DNA of 64,000 nt from Peribacillus glennii (GCF_003429105.1 NZ_QVTD01000026.1:1-64000); one strand, 5' to 3'; shown: positions 42,919 to 52,194, numbered from the stretch's first letter. The notes: generated from the letters alone by a model not told the origin. Made by a program: numbers and translations.

Positions 42919-43141
42919 CCATATAGGAACGTAATTCTTACATCCTCTCTGGTGAAGGTCTTGTTCATGGTTGTCTACGGGTGCTTAAGTTTATTTTCAG
43001 AGCAACTTATATAAGCGGTAGTGCTTATTGAACTATAGGGCAGGGTTCGTTGAATTGGGCTAAACTTCGTCTTTAGGTTTTTTAAAATTTAACAAAGCAT
43101 CCAATTCCCAACAATTTCAACCAGCCACGCAGTTTGCACAA

Positions 43142-43212
43142 CCTTCTTCTTCTCCCATCCAGACTATACTGTCGGCTTTGGAATTACACCAATCCTGCCT
43201 AGGGTCGGGAAT
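43142..43212 (-). ncRNA. Orphan FMN riboswitch (RFN) remnant
   Basis: The minus strand reads ATTCCCGACC, then GGATTGGTGTAATTCC, AAAGCCGACAGTATAGTC and TGGATGGGAGAAGAAG. These are the highly conserved 3' half of the RFN element. The 5' arm (AGGGGGCAGGGTGAA) and most of the P3-P5 region are missing, so it cannot fold fully. Downstream on the minus strand (43141-42919) there is no riboflavin gene, only non-coding sequence. It is a decayed riboswitch whose gene has been lost. The wider gap 42919-43333 contains nothing else recognised. Confidence 0.75.
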
Positions 43213-43333
43213 CATAAATATCCATGCCTATCCATTTCTTTTTAATATAATTTGTGATAATCTTAATCTAAATATTAATGCTTAAACAGCTAAATTAGTA
43301 ACCAGATATTATTACTTACGGGGTTGATATATT

Positions 43334-43789
43334 ATGACATGGATTGTTGCTATTTCGATAGCGATTGGATGTATTATTAAATTTTCAATGAATCCACCAA
43401 GTGCAGTTGTGGCATGGATTTCAAGTAAATTTGCACTTCATGCACAACTTAATTCAAAAGATATCACTGTATCATATAACGGAACGCATTTAGAAGAGGA
43501 AGAAAAAATTAGATTTACTGACTATTTTAATGAAGCTATATTTTTAAAAAAATATTATATATTTCCAGGCAATGAAAAATTATTTCTACATCCAGAGACT
43601 AATGTTATTCCATATGTCATCAAGGTAAAAGGAAGAAAAAAAGATGTAGATATCTTTGTTTATAGTTACGATGATCACGTTGATGTAGTTAAGCAGTGCA
43701 AAAAGAAAGTTGTTTCTTACAGTCTTAGATCTGATTATCTACAAACAATTACTATATCAACTAAGGGATTTAGTGCGAAGACCGTCTAA
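43334..43789 (+). CDS. YfmQ family protein
   Basis: A 151-residue protein resembling B. subtilis YfmQ. One N-terminal membrane segment (WIVAISIAIGCIIKF) is followed by MNPPSAVVAWISSKFALH. A soluble domain follows with RFTDYFNEAIFLKKYYIFPGNEKLFLHPET, the most diagnostic stretch. The function of YfmQ is unknown. ATG lies 12 bases after GGGG. The terminator overlaps the end of the gene. Confidence 0.75.
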   Translation: MTWIVAISIAIGCIIKFSMNPPSAVVAWISSKFALHAQLNSKDITVSYNGTHLEEEEKIRFTDYFNEAIFLKKYYIFPGNEKLFLHPETNVIPYVIKVKGRKKDVDIFVYSYDDHVDVVKQCKKKVVSYSLRSDYLQTITISTKGFSAKTV

Positions 43790-43812
43790 GATATTAGATG
43801 GTCTTCCTTTAT
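43777..43812 (+). terminator. Terminator overlapping the yfmQ-like stop
   Basis: GAAGACC and TCTAA pair with TTAGA and GGTCTTC around a 4-base loop that follows the TAA stop, then CTTTATT. Confidence 0.7.
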
Positions 43813-43898
43813 TACAAAGCTTTAGTTTTATCTTTTTGGTGTGCCATATATAATGCTATTAGTATATAAACCCCTTAAATCCCTAAAAATCAACCAAT

Positions 43899-43947
43899 AA
43901 AAAAGCAGAGCGAATTCGTGTGCGAATTACTCTGCTTTTATATGTGT
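43899..43947. terminator. Second strong bidirectional hairpin
   Basis: AAAAGCAGAG and GAATTCG pair with CGAATT and CTCTGCTTTT, with A-runs before and T-rich bases after. It lies between yfmQ-like (plus) and the DUF1232 gene (minus). Confidence 0.75.
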
Positions 43948-44044
43948 TTTTATAACTGCGGGTACACCAAAAGAGAACGGCTTATGATTTTCCAGACCTC
44001 TTTTTTCTGTTTTCTTGAAATTGCTCGTATATTTGGATTGCTTC

Positions 44045-44428
44045 CTATTTAATAAAAGTGCGAAGTGCAAATACTGTCCCAACTAAAATAAGGAACCAAA
44101 TCAATATAATGATAGAACCAGCTATCCAATTTTTCGGCTTCCCATTTTTCATGAGCTCTGATGCTTTTTCTGAACAGTCCCTGATTACATTTTCTGGTAT
44201 TAATCGTAATGCAATCATGATTCCAAGCGGCACAATAATGATATCGTCCACATAGCCCAGAACGGGAATAAAATCAGGAATTAAGTCAACTGGACTAAAT
44301 GCATAAGCTACAACACAAGCCGTAAATAACTTTGTATACCAGGGAACCCTGCCATCTTTATAGGCAAAATAAAGGATATATAACTGTTTCTTTAGATTCC
44401 TTGCCCAAGCCTTGATTTTACTGATCAT
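44045..44428 (-). CDS. DUF1232 (YkvA family) membrane protein
   Basis: A 127-residue YkvA-like protein. The core FSPVDLIPDFIPVLGYVDDIIIVPLGI (residues 44-70) is the DUF1232 signature, with its acidic DLIPD and VDD pairs. A C-terminal membrane helix (AGSIIILIWFLILVGTVFAL) follows. The function is unknown, though the family is common in Bacilli. ATG follows GGGAG at 6 bases. It lies downstream of the M28 gene on the same strand, separated by repeat copy 4, which probably ends the upstream transcript. Confidence 0.85.
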   Translation of the reverse strand: MISKIKAWARNLKKQLYILYFAYKDGRVPWYTKLFTACVVAYAFSPVDLIPDFIPVLGYVDDIIIVPLGIMIALRLIPENVIRDCSEKASELMKNGKPKNWIAGSIIILIWFLILVGTVFALRTFIK

Positions 44429-44465
44429 TTCGTTCTCCCATCAATTGCTTTTCATACATTATAGC

Positions 44466-44523
44466 AAAAAAGGAGGTCAGTCCCCCCTCGCTTTAAAGCG
44501 GTGGGGGACTGACCCTTTTTTTA
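44466..44523. repeat. Dispersed inverted repeat, copy 4, with terminator form
   Basis: GAGGTCAGTCCCCC and CGCTTTAAAGCG lie with GGGGGACTGACC in one long stem. Six A precede and seven T follow, so it has the shape of a bidirectional intrinsic terminator. Its right end overlaps the stop codon of the M28 peptidase (44521-44523). Confidence 0.85.
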
Positions 44524-45918
44524 TTTTAGATCTTGTTCATAGTATAAATGTTTCGCTTTTGGTTGTTTTTGTTTTTTCGGCTTTGGCCCTTGATTATCGA
44601 AACGGGCAGTGTCATACATGGCTGTCCCGACGATTTCAGCGACATCCTGCAGTTTTTCTTTGCTGATTTTATCGATTGTATCCTCTGGAGTATGATACCA
44701 TGGCTCTGCAGGATCATGGATAAATAACGCTGCCGGGATCCCTGCTTCCCCAAATGGGACATGGTCACTTCGGCCACCTTCTGCATATGGAGTCGGCGAT
44801 CCGTTCAGTCGGGTACTGGACGCCTGGGCAAGCTCTGTTACAAGGTTAGGCTGTCCATCGTGAGTCATTAACACGAGGTCACCCGCATCCTTGCTTCCGA
44901 CCATATCCAGGTTAAAGTTAGCGATGGTCCGGGAGATTTCATCATCAGAAAGATTCTGGACATAATGCTCTGATCCAAGAAGCCCTACTTCCTCAGCCCC
45001 AAACGTGATGAAGCGGATTTCCGTATCTGTAGGCAGTTCCTTAAACACCCGGGCAAGCTCAAGCGTCATTGCCGTTCCGGATGCATCATCATTAGCGCCG
45101 GGAGCCGCCTCCACAGAATCATGGTGAGAGCCTAAAACAATTATGTCATTATTTGCTTTCTTTTTATTTGTCGGTTTTTTGGTTGCGATTACGTTATGAG
45201 AAGTTTTATTCCCTACTTCGGCTCCCTGAATGTTTATGGTCGCAGTTACAGGTCCGCCACTGTTTACTTTGGCGGCAAGGCCTTCGCCTTCAGCCTTTGT
45301 TAATGCGACAGCTGGAACATATTTTTCATTATTCTCCCCAAGAGTGCCGTTCAGTTCGCCTTCTGCATTGTTATAAATAATAACGCCTGCCGCCCCTTTT
45401 TCAGCTGCATTTAATACTTTTTCAGCAAAAGTGATTTCGCCGCGCTGGATAAGGGCGATTTTCCCGGATAGATCCACATTTTCAAGTGCCCCTTTTGTGC
45501 CTAAACCGGCATTCACCAGTTCACCTGTACCATTGCCGTTTTTAGAGTAAGTGAATGATGTTGGATGAAGTTCTCCCTCATAACCCTGAACCCTCAGCTC
45601 AATCATGCTCGGAGGTGTATATGCCTCAAACGTGAATTCCTGAACTTCCGTTTTATATCCATAAGATTCAAATTGTTTCTTAATATATTGCACAGCATTA
45701 TATTCAGACTCCGTACCTGCAACCCGCGGCGTTTTTGATAGATATTCTATTGTATTATAAATGTTGTAGACATTGATTTTATTAATGACTTTCCTATCCT
45801 GTGGATGGACAGACTGTTTCTGGCTTACTTCAGCCGGTTTTGCAAAAACGGCATGAGTCCCGACGGCCCCGAATGCAAATGTTGAAGCGAGCACTATTGA
45901 AATAAATGGCTTTTTCAT
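44521..45918 (-). CDS. Secreted M28 family aminopeptidase with PA domain (YwaD-like)
   Basis: A 465-residue secreted peptidase like B. subtilis YwaD. A Sec signal peptide occupies residues 1-26 (cleavage near AVFAKPA). A PA insert lies at about 125-235 (LIQRGEITFAEKVLNAAEKGAAGVIIYN). The catalytic M28 domain holds zinc ligands and base in GSHHDSV, GANDDASG, FGAEEVGLLGSEHY, NLDMVG and SDHVPFGEAGIP. It would release N-terminal residues outside the cell. ATG follows AAGGAGG. The Lys-rich tail (PKPKKQKQPKAKH) is unusual and may bind the wall. Repeat copy 4 forms its end. Confidence 0.9.
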   Translation of the reverse strand: MKKPFISIVLASTFAFGAVGTHAVFAKPAEVSQKQSVHPQDRKVINKINVYNIYNTIEYLSKTPRVAGTESEYNAVQYIKKQFESYGYKTEVQEFTFEAYTPPSMIELRVQGYEGELHPTSFTYSKNGNGTGELVNAGLGTKGALENVDLSGKIALIQRGEITFAEKVLNAAEKGAAGVIIYNNAEGELNGTLGENNEKYVPAVALTKAEGEGLAAKVNSGGPVTATINIQGAEVGNKTSHNVIATKKPTNKKKANNDIIVLGSHHDSVEAAPGANDDASGTAMTLELARVFKELPTDTEIRFITFGAEEVGLLGSEHYVQNLSDDEISRTIANFNLDMVGSKDAGDLVLMTHDGQPNLVTELAQASSTRLNGSPTPYAEGGRSDHVPFGEAGIPAALFIHDPAEPWYHTPEDTIDKISKEKLQDVAEIVGTAMYDTARFDNQGPKPKKQKQPKAKHLYYEQDLK

Positions 45919-46031
45919 AGAATTCCTCCTTGGAATTTACTAGATTCAACTAAAGATTTTATTATATTCAGAATTTATACAACAGGTAGAATACAACCAA
46001 ATATTGGTAGTTACAATACTCTATTTCTATT

Positions 46032-46052
46032 AAAAAACCTGAATTTCAGGTT
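46032..46052 (-). terminator. Small hairpin with T-run on the minus strand
   Basis: AACCTGAA and TTCAGGTT form a perfect 8-base stem. On the minus strand it is followed by TTTTTTAA. No intact minus-strand gene ends here, so it may be left from a lost gene. Confidence 0.4.
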
Positions 46053-46109
46053 GAATGGCCCAGGATAAAAGGCAGAGATTGAAATTTTTTATGCAGAAAA
46101 TGGGCACGC

Positions 46110-46262
46110 ATGTTGGTCGAAGCCCTTGTCTTCACCTTCACCATGTCCATGATTGCCCGGGAACTTCACCTCGCATTTAGGTTGCCGTTCTGGCTTACAT
46201 GGTTAACGACCGCAGCCGGAGAATTTGTGGTCATGATCGTCGATGCGCCGCTTAAGTTATGA
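46110..46262 (+). pseudogene. Tail of a lost membrane protein (50 codons)
   Basis: An open frame from ATG 46110 to TGA encodes a hydrophobic 50-residue stretch, MLVEALVFTFTMSMIARELH then LPFWLTWLTTAAGEFVVMIV. It looks like the last two helices of a membrane protein. No ribosome site lies upstream, and a terminator follows at 46308, consistent with a truncated gene. The family was not recognised; ECF-type transporters have comparable ends. Confidence 0.35.
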
Positions 46263-46307
46263 CATAAACAAACGTGTCAATTTGGGAAACTGGTGCAAGT
46301 AACTGTC

Positions 46308-46350
46308 AACCCCTTCCTAGCAGGATGTCTGAATTGAAGGGTTTTTTGAT
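46308..46350 (+). terminator. Terminator after the membrane-protein relic
   Basis: AACCCCTTC pairs with GAAGGGTT (one bulged C), followed by TTTTTTGATT. It comes 45 bases after the relic's stop codon and before the kinase gene. Confidence 0.55.
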
Positions 46351-46471
46351 TCCTTTTTGAAGTTTTTACTTTCCATATATTTAATAGCTCCGGCTCTGAT
46401 ATAATATAATTTTGAGAGTTTCAGCTTTTTACATTGTCTTACCAGAGAAAAGATGGTGAAGGAGAAACATT

Positions 46472-48100
46472 ATGATGTCTAAACGAAAGGGTTTGCTTTT
46501 ATATATACTTTTTGGCGTTTTCTGGGTGTTTGCTACAGATTTTATTATTGATAAATACATAGCTGACAAAGATGTGTTTATGATGATCCAAAAGGCAAAG
46601 GGGCTATTTTTTATCCTTCTCACCGGGTTTCTGCTTTATTTCTTCTTATCAAAAAATGAAAAATACATAGAATTGAAGGAAGAGGAACGGCGCCTCCATA
46701 CGTTGATCAATTCGATGGTGGATTTCGTGAATTTTAAAGATGGGGAAGGAAAATGGATTGAAGCCAATGATTTTGGATTGAATCTCTTCGAATTGAAAGG
46801 CGTTGATTATAAAGGGAAAAAGGATTCGGATCTTGCGGAATATTCCAGTTTTTACAAAGATGTACTTAAATACTGTGAAATTTCCGATGAAGAAGCCTGG
46901 AAAGCGAAAGTAGTCACCAGGTGTGAAGAAATGATCCCACTGCCAAGCGGCGATTTTAAAACGTTTGATACGATTAAAGTACCTTTGTTCCATCAAGATG
47001 GCTCACGAAAAAGCCTCGTAGTGATGGGGAGGGATATTACCGAGCGGATCAATGCCGAGAAAAAATTATCAAAAAACAGGCAGCAGTATAAATCATTATT
47101 TGATTATAACCCTGATCCTGTATATATGATGGATTTAAATGGTATCCTCACTGATGTGAATCCACAATTTGAATCTATTGTCGGCTTGTCCCATAATAAA
47201 GTAATAGGTGCTTCCATAAATGATTTTATCTTCCCTTTCGAAGAAGAGAAGAACAAACTGATGCAAGCATTCGCTTACGTTAAAAAGCATAAAACCGGAA
47301 TGAACACCGGTGATATCAGGTTCTGTATCATGGACAGAATTGCTATTTTTTCTTGCACATTCGTTCCAATTCTAATTGATGATAGGCTGACAGGGATCAT
47401 CAGTTATGCAAAGGATGTGACCCACATCCGGGAAACAGAGGAACGGCTTCGGAAAACCGAAAAGCTTTCCGTCGTCGGGGAACTAGCGGCAAGTGTTGCC
47501 CATGAGGTCAGGAATCCACTGACATCCCTAAAAGGATTTGTTCAATTGCTTAAAGATGGTGAAAGCCAATACCAGCATTACTATTCCATCATGTTAAATG
47601 AATTGGACCGGATCAACCAAATCGTAAGTGAACTGCTGGTCCTGGCGAAGCCCCAGCAAATGAAATTTGAAGAGTATAACCTGGTCCATTTAATGACAGA
47701 TGTTAAGTCCCTTCTGGAACCACAGGCGAACCTGTATGGTACACACATGATATTCGATGTGAAACATAAGCTTCCTTCGATATCTTGTGAGGCCAATCAA
47801 TTAAAGCAAGTTTTCATTAATATCATCAAGAACTCCATCGAGGCATCGTCAAAGAAGATACATATTGACTTACAGGCAGAAAAGGATTGGATGACAATCA
47901 CCGTAAAAGATGATGGATGCGGCATTGAGAAAAACCGGATAAAACATTTGGGCGAACCTTTTTATTCATCCAAAGAAAAAGGTACAGGGCTTGGACTGAC
48001 CGTTAGCTACAGGATCATTGAAGCCCATCGCGGGAAAATTTCAATCAAAAGTGAAGTCGATAACGGTACGGAAATAAAGATTGCTTTACCGGTCAGTTAA
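46472..48100 (+). CDS. Membrane sensor histidine kinase, sporulation-kinase type
   Basis: A 542-residue kinase. Two N-terminal membrane helices (about 7-25 and 41-61) are followed by two PAS domains (about 73-195 and 205-325). HisKA has His344 in ASVAHEVRNPLTSLKGFVQLL, the motif typical of KinA-E sporulation kinases. HATPase follows with FINIIKNSIEAS, DDGCGIE and GTGLGLTVSYRII. The likely partner is Spo0F in the sporulation phosphorelay; this is inferred from the H-box. The ATG has AAGGAG at good spacing. pepT follows after 36 bases with its own site. Confidence 0.87.
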   Translation: MMSKRKGLLLYILFGVFWVFATDFIIDKYIADKDVFMMIQKAKGLFFILLTGFLLYFFLSKNEKYIELKEEERRLHTLINSMVDFVNFKDGEGKWIEANDFGLNLFELKGVDYKGKKDSDLAEYSSFYKDVLKYCEISDEEAWKAKVVTRCEEMIPLPSGDFKTFDTIKVPLFHQDGSRKSLVVMGRDITERINAEKKLSKNRQQYKSLFDYNPDPVYMMDLNGILTDVNPQFESIVGLSHNKVIGASINDFIFPFEEEKNKLMQAFAYVKKHKTGMNTGDIRFCIMDRIAIFSCTFVPILIDDRLTGIISYAKDVTHIRETEERLRKTEKLSVVGELAASVAHEVRNPLTSLKGFVQLLKDGESQYQHYYSIMLNELDRINQIVSELLVLAKPQQMKFEEYNLVHLMTDVKSLLEPQANLYGTHMIFDVKHKLPSISCEANQLKQVFINIIKNSIEASSKKIHIDLQAEKDWMTITVKDDGCGIEKNRIKHLGEPFYSSKEKGTGLGLTVSYRIIEAHRGKISIKSEVDNGTEIKIALPVS

Positions 48101-48136
48101 GGGCCGGTTTGATACTAAATGTAAGGAGATGTGGAT

Positions 48137-49369
48137 ATGAAAAACGAAATCATTGACCGATTTACCTCTTATGTCAAAGTAGATACACAATCAAATGAAG
48201 AAAGCGGGAGCTGCCCTTCAACGCCTGGACAGCTGACACTTGCCCGCATGCTGGTTGATGAATTAAAGGCGATCGGTATGGAAGAAGTTACAATTGATGA
48301 AAATGGATACGTGATGGCTACCTTGCCTGCGAACACGAATAAGGATGTGCCGACAATTGGATTTCTTGCCCATGTCGATACAGCCACAGATTTTACCGGA
48401 ACGAACGTCAACCCGCAAATCGTAGAAAGCTATGACGGCCATGAGATCGTGTTAAATGAAGCTTTGCAAATCGTTCTTTCACCGAAAGAATTTCCGGAGC
48501 TTTCCAACTACAAAGGGCACACCTTAATCACAACAGACGGCACTACTCTGCTCGGGGCGGACAACAAAGCCGGCATTGCTGAAATCATGACTGCGATGCA
48601 TTATTTGATTAAACACCCTGAAATCAGTCATGGAAAAATCAGGGTCGCCTTTACACCTGATGAGGAAATTGGAAGAGGCCCGCATAAATTTGACGTAGCG
48701 GCCTTCCATGCCCAATTCGCATACACAGTGGACGGCGGGCCGCTTGGGGAGCTTGAGTATGAGAGCTTTAACGCGGCTTCGGCAAAAATTACGATCAAAG
48801 GAACCAACGTTCACCCTGGTACAGCAAAAGGCAAAATGGTGAATTCCGCCAAAATCGCAATGGAACTGCAAAGGAGGCTCCCTGAACAAGATGCACCTGA
48901 ATTCACAGAAGGATATGAAGGTTTTTACCATCTACTAAGCATAAATGGCGATGTGGAACAAACGAAACTCCATTACATCATCCGTGACTTTGACAGGGCC
49001 GCTTTCAATGATAGAAAAGCCACTATCGAAAACATTGTTAATCAGCTTAGGGAAGTTTACGGAAAAGACAGCCTCCTCCTCGAAATGAAAGACCAATATT
49101 ATAATATGAAAGAAAAAATTGAACCAGTGAAGGAAATTGTCGACATTGCCCACCAAGCGATGGAGAACTTGGGCATCAGGCCAATCATTAAACCGATCAG
49201 GGGCGGCACGGACGGATCGCAGCTCTCCTATATGGGGCTTCCTACTCCAAATATTTTCACGGGCGGTGAAAACTTCCACGGCAAATTCGAATATATTTCA
49301 GTAAACAACATGGTAAAGGCAACCAGCGTCATCATTGAGATAGCCCGGTTATTTGAAGAAAAGGGCTAA
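48137..49369 (+). CDS. pepT: Peptidase T (tripeptide aminopeptidase)
   Basis: A 410-residue M20B metallopeptidase, the same length as B. subtilis PepT and clearly alike. Dizinc and catalytic blocks are [57 protein letters not shown] and the C-terminal [14 protein letters not shown]. It removes N-terminal residues from tripeptides in the cytoplasm. The ATG at 48137 has GGAG at 8 bases; a GTG two codons upstream overlaps that site. Inverted repeat copy 5 starts about 8 bases after the stop. Confidence 0.95.
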   Translation: MKNEIIDRFTSYVKVDTQSNEESGSCPSTPGQLTLARMLVDELKAIGMEEVTIDENGYVMATLPANTNKDVPTIGFLAHVDTATDFTGTNVNPQIVESYDGHEIVLNEALQIVLSPKEFPELSNYKGHTLITTDGTTLLGADNKAGIAEIMTAMHYLIKHPEISHGKIRVAFTPDEEIGRGPHKFDVAAFHAQFAYTVDGGPLGELEYESFNAASAKITIKGTNVHPGTAKGKMVNSAKIAMELQRRLPEQDAPEFTEGYEGFYHLLSINGDVEQTKLHYIIRDFDRAAFNDRKATIENIVNQLREVYGKDSLLLEMKDQYYNMKEKIEPVKEIVDIAHQAMENLGIRPIIKPIRGGTDGSQLSYMGLPTPNIFTGGENFHGKFEYISVNNMVKATSVIIEIARLFEEKG

Positions 49370-49376
49370 TTAATTC

Positions 49377-49472
49377 ACTGGGGTCAGTCCCCCAACACTG
49401 TAAAGCGGTACCGCATTGGGGGACTGACCCCCAATACGGTAAAGTGGTAACGCAACGGTAGACTGACCTCCG
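49377..49472. repeat. Dispersed inverted repeat, copy 5 with decayed extension
   Basis: CTGGGGTCAGTCCCCCAA pairs with TTGGGGGACTGACCCC across GTAAAGCGGTACCGCA. A weaker third half (GTAAAGTGGTAACGCAACGG, then GACTGACCTCC) follows. It directly follows pepT. Confidence 0.8.
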
Positions 49473-49533
49473 GAATAGACTAACCTGTTTAGTGCATATA
49501 TTGCTTTGAATTTAATTCAAAGGGGATGATCAT

Positions 49534-50055
49534 GTGTCTCATCATGAAATTCGTGCTGCTTTGACAGGTTTGGATCCGAATTATGCAAGAAGGCTTTCTG
49601 ATGCCCTTAATGTATATGTGGCCAATCTTCATGTAGTTTCAGCGAAAATACGCAATTTTCATTGGAATGTGGTGGGTGTCGATTTCTTTGATTTTCATGA
49701 GGTATTACAAAAGATTTATGAACATGTTGCACTTGAAACCGATTTATATGCTGAACGGATAAAGATGTTGGGGTTTTACCCGCTGGCCTCCATGCAGGAA
49801 TTCATTCGTTATGCCACACTGGACGAAGCGCCCAGTGCGCCTTATAATACATCCACCATTGCTTAGGCTGTCGCCAAAGACTTTGCGGCAACAGCACGCT
49901 ATTTACGTGAAGTAGACGAGTTTGTAAGAGAAACGACAGATGAATATACAATCACTCTTCTTGGAGATTCATTGGGTTTCCTGGAGAAACATGTCTGGTT
50001 CTTCACAGCATACTTAGAAAGAATGCGTGAGAGCGCCCCAGAATATTCCATTTGA
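49534..50055 (+). pseudogene. dps: Dps ferritin-like gene interrupted by one amber codon
   Basis: The frame is intact over 173 codons except for a TAG at 49864-49866 (codon 111). Before it come VANLHVVSAKIRNFHWNVVG, FFDFHEVLQKIYEHVALETDLYAERI (ferroxidase His, Asp and Glu). After it the same frame continues AVAKDFAATARYLREVDEFV and FLEKHVWFFTAYLERM to TGA at 50053. The start is GTG with AAAGGGGAT at 7 bases. Dps binds DNA and iron and protects from oxidative stress. The last helices are needed for the dodecamer, so the short form is unlikely to work. A recent nonsense mutation, a sequencing error or readthrough are the options. Confidence 0.85.
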
Positions 50056-50057
50056 AA

Positions 50058-50085
50058 AGACCGCTCCTTAGCAGAGCGGTTTCTT
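50058..50085 (+). terminator. Terminator after dps
   Basis: ACCGCTC pairs with GAGCGGT over a 7-base loop, followed by TTCTTTATT. It begins right after the full-length stop codon. Confidence 0.75.
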
Positions 50086-50176
50086 TATTGTTCATACCAA
50101 TAAAAATCCGACTTCCCCCACATTTATTGGAAATCGGTTTCATTATGTCTAGATTTAGGAAATGTTCGCTTCCTTT

Positions 50177-51496
50177 TTATGAATGCGTAGATTCTCCACC
50201 GTCCACGTGCAGGACTTGGCCGGTGACAAAGCGTGAATCATCGGATGCCAAATATACATATGTTGGAGCTAATTCAAATGGATGGGCCACACGCTTCATA
50301 GGATTAAAGGCTCCGTATACCGCCACTTGGTCTGATGAGAAGCTCGCAGCGATAAGCGGCGTCCAGATCCGACCCGGCGCTACTGCGTTGACACGGATAC
50401 CTTGATTGACGACATTATTCGCAAGGGCGCGTGTCCAGCCTACGATAGCACCTTTGGTAGCCGTGTAATCAATCATTTGTTTCTCACCGACATATGTCAC
50501 AACAGAAGTAGTGCCAATAATAGAACTTCCCGGCTTCATATATGGAAGCGCTGCCCTTGTGGTGTAGAAGTGGGAATAAATATTCACCTTAAAGGTGTCA
50601 TCGAATTGCTGGTCCGTAATGTCAGTCAAGCTCTTCTGCTGGAACTGGATCCCTACATGGTTACAAAGGATATCAAGACGGCCAAACGTCCTTACGGTTT
50701 GCTCTACAATCGCAACACACTGCCGTTTTTCCCGCAAGTCACCAGGCATCAATATACAACGCCGGCCAAGTTGTTCAATCCTCATTCTGGTCCGGTTTGC
50801 ATCCTCATGTTCATTTAAATAAGCGATGGCAACGTCCGCGCCTTCTTTGGCAAACGCAATGGCCGTCGCCGCCCCAATTCCGCTGTCACCGCCTGTAATC
50901 AGCGCAACTTTTCCTCTTAACTTACCGCTTCCTTTATAATTTGGATTTTCAATAATCGGGCGGGGCACCATTAACCCTTCCACACCAGGATGAAAAAGCT
51001 GGCGTTGTTCAGGTAAATTTAATGGGATTTCCTCATATCGGGTTATTTTTCCATAGTTGGGATACATCGGGTAGGGATGTTCCACTTTTTTTGCGTCAAA
51101 TGCTTGTTGCAGCTGTTGGATCTGCCGCAACTTCATTTGATCCATCTGGCCCATCACATTAGCTTCATGCTGGCCCATCACGTTACCTTTTTGATATTGA
51201 CCCATCATATCTCCGTCTTGATATTGACCCATCACATTACCTGCATGCTGGCCCATTTGCGGCATAACATATTGTGGCATCTGATTGGCTTGTTTCATTT
51301 GAGGCATGTGATACTGCGGCATCTGATTGGCTGGTTGCATCTGATACATTTGCGGTTGGTACATATGCGATTGGTTCATTTCCGGCATTTGATCCATCAT
51401 ACCCATTTGGTCCATGGAATCCATTTGATCCATGGAATCGATATCTTGCATTTGATCCATTTGAGGCATATCGCGATCTTGATTTTCTTGACTCAT
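50177..51496 (-). CDS. SDR oxidoreductase with methionine-rich N-terminal extension
   Basis: A 439-residue protein. Residues 1-121 contain 28 Met, with Gln, His, Asp and Tyr, in repeats such as MPQM, DQM, QYxMPQM and NVMGQ. Residues about 195-439 form an SDR domain like general-stress YdaD/Yhd[11 protein letters not shown] for NAD(P) (201-210), Ser331, and Tyr344-x-x-x-Lys348 (YTATK). The usual NNAG is CNHVG here. The Met/His-rich arm could bind copper, act as an oxidant sink, or be a spore-surface tail; none is shown. ATG at 51496 follows AGGAGG at 6 bases; longer upstream readings are unsupported. Confidence 0.87.
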   Translation of the reverse strand: MSQENQDRDMPQMDQMQDIDSMDQMDSMDQMGMMDQMPEMNQSHMYQPQMYQMQPANQMPQYHMPQMKQANQMPQYVMPQMGQHAGNVMGQYQDGDMMGQYQKGNVMGQHEANVMGQMDQMKLRQIQQLQQAFDAKKVEHPYPMYPNYGKITRYEEIPLNLPEQRQLFHPGVEGLMVPRPIIENPNYKGSGKLRGKVALITGGDSGIGAATAIAFAKEGADVAIAYLNEHEDANRTRMRIEQLGRRCILMPGDLREKRQCVAIVEQTVRTFGRLDILCNHVGIQFQQKSLTDITDQQFDDTFKVNIYSHFYTTRAALPYMKPGSSIIGTTSVVTYVGEKQMIDYTATKGAIVGWTRALANNVVNQGIRVNAVAPGRIWTPLIAASFSSDQVAVYGAFNPMKRVAHPFELAPTYVYLASDDSRFVTGQVLHVDGGESTHS

Positions 51497-51697
51497 GGGA
51501 AACCTCCTGGTTATAAACTTTCTGTTTAACGTATGTTGGGCGACCGACCGAAGTGCCTGTTTCCCAATAAAGTAAATCCCTCTATCTATCGATTTAGGGT
51601 TAGGTTCATGACCCGTTTTAGGCAAGTGGTACTTGCTCCATATCCATTTAGTATGAATAAGGTAAAACGTAAGAAAAAATGTTAAGGAGGCAGCCCT

Positions 51698-51862
51698 TTG
51701 AGATTCGAGTTTAGTCCTGAAGTAAAACTATTGCTGGTCAACCATTCAGATCAAAAAGTAAGGATGGATTATATCAATCATTCCTGGCCAATGTCGGAAA
51801 TAGGTTGGAGACCGCCTTATTACACCAACCCGCGGTATGGTTTCAACTACCCTATTATCTAA
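51698..51862 (+). CDS. Small 54-residue protein, unknown
   Basis: A TTG start with AAGGAGG at 7 bases opens a 54-codon frame ending TAA, followed by a strong terminator. The product starts [18 protein letters not shown] and ends [15 protein letters not shown], so the tail is rich in Tyr, Pro and Asn. It resembles small spore-surface proteins in composition, but the family is not known. It lies divergent from the Met-rich SDR gene, 200 bases away. Signals at both ends support a real gene. Confidence 0.65.
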   Translation: MRFEFSPEVKLLLVNHSDQKVRMDYINHSWPMSEIGWRPPYYTNPRYGFNYPII

Positions 51863-51904
51863 TTTTTATAAAATCGGGTCGTCATAACAATACGTATAAA
51901 AGAA

Positions 51905-51951
51905 AAAGCCTGTATTTTTGATTAGAATCATGAATACAGGCTTTATTTTCA
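51905..51951 (+). terminator. Terminator after the 54-residue protein
   Basis: AAAGCCTGTATT pairs perfectly with AATACAGGCTTT, with inner TGATT pairing AATCA, followed by ATTTTC. It starts about 43 bases after the stop. Confidence 0.8.
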
Positions 51952-52194
51952 AAAGCTAATTTATTTTCTTTTTTCTTTACTGTAAACGGCCATTTTTTCG
52001 GTCCAATGTTTCAAAGAGTGAAAAAGATCTATGCAACGATATTAAAGTTCTGTTGAATAGACCATATTTGACAGAATGATTGACTGCTATTTATAGTAGA
52101 ACAGGCAACATTTTTAGAATTTTTTATAAATTCCAATAAATAAATCTATAGGGATTCTGAACACAAGTACATTTTACCTGAGGAGTGTTTTTGC

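Noticed and set aside
43010..43060. AGGGCAGGG on the plus strand as the missing FMN riboswitch 5' arm
   Set aside because: It is on the wrong strand and side of the remnant, and its flanks do not match the RFN consensus.
52020..52194. Possible T-box leader before the threonine synthase-like gene
   Set aside because: No T-box core sequence and no terminator/antiterminator pair could be found in the interval.
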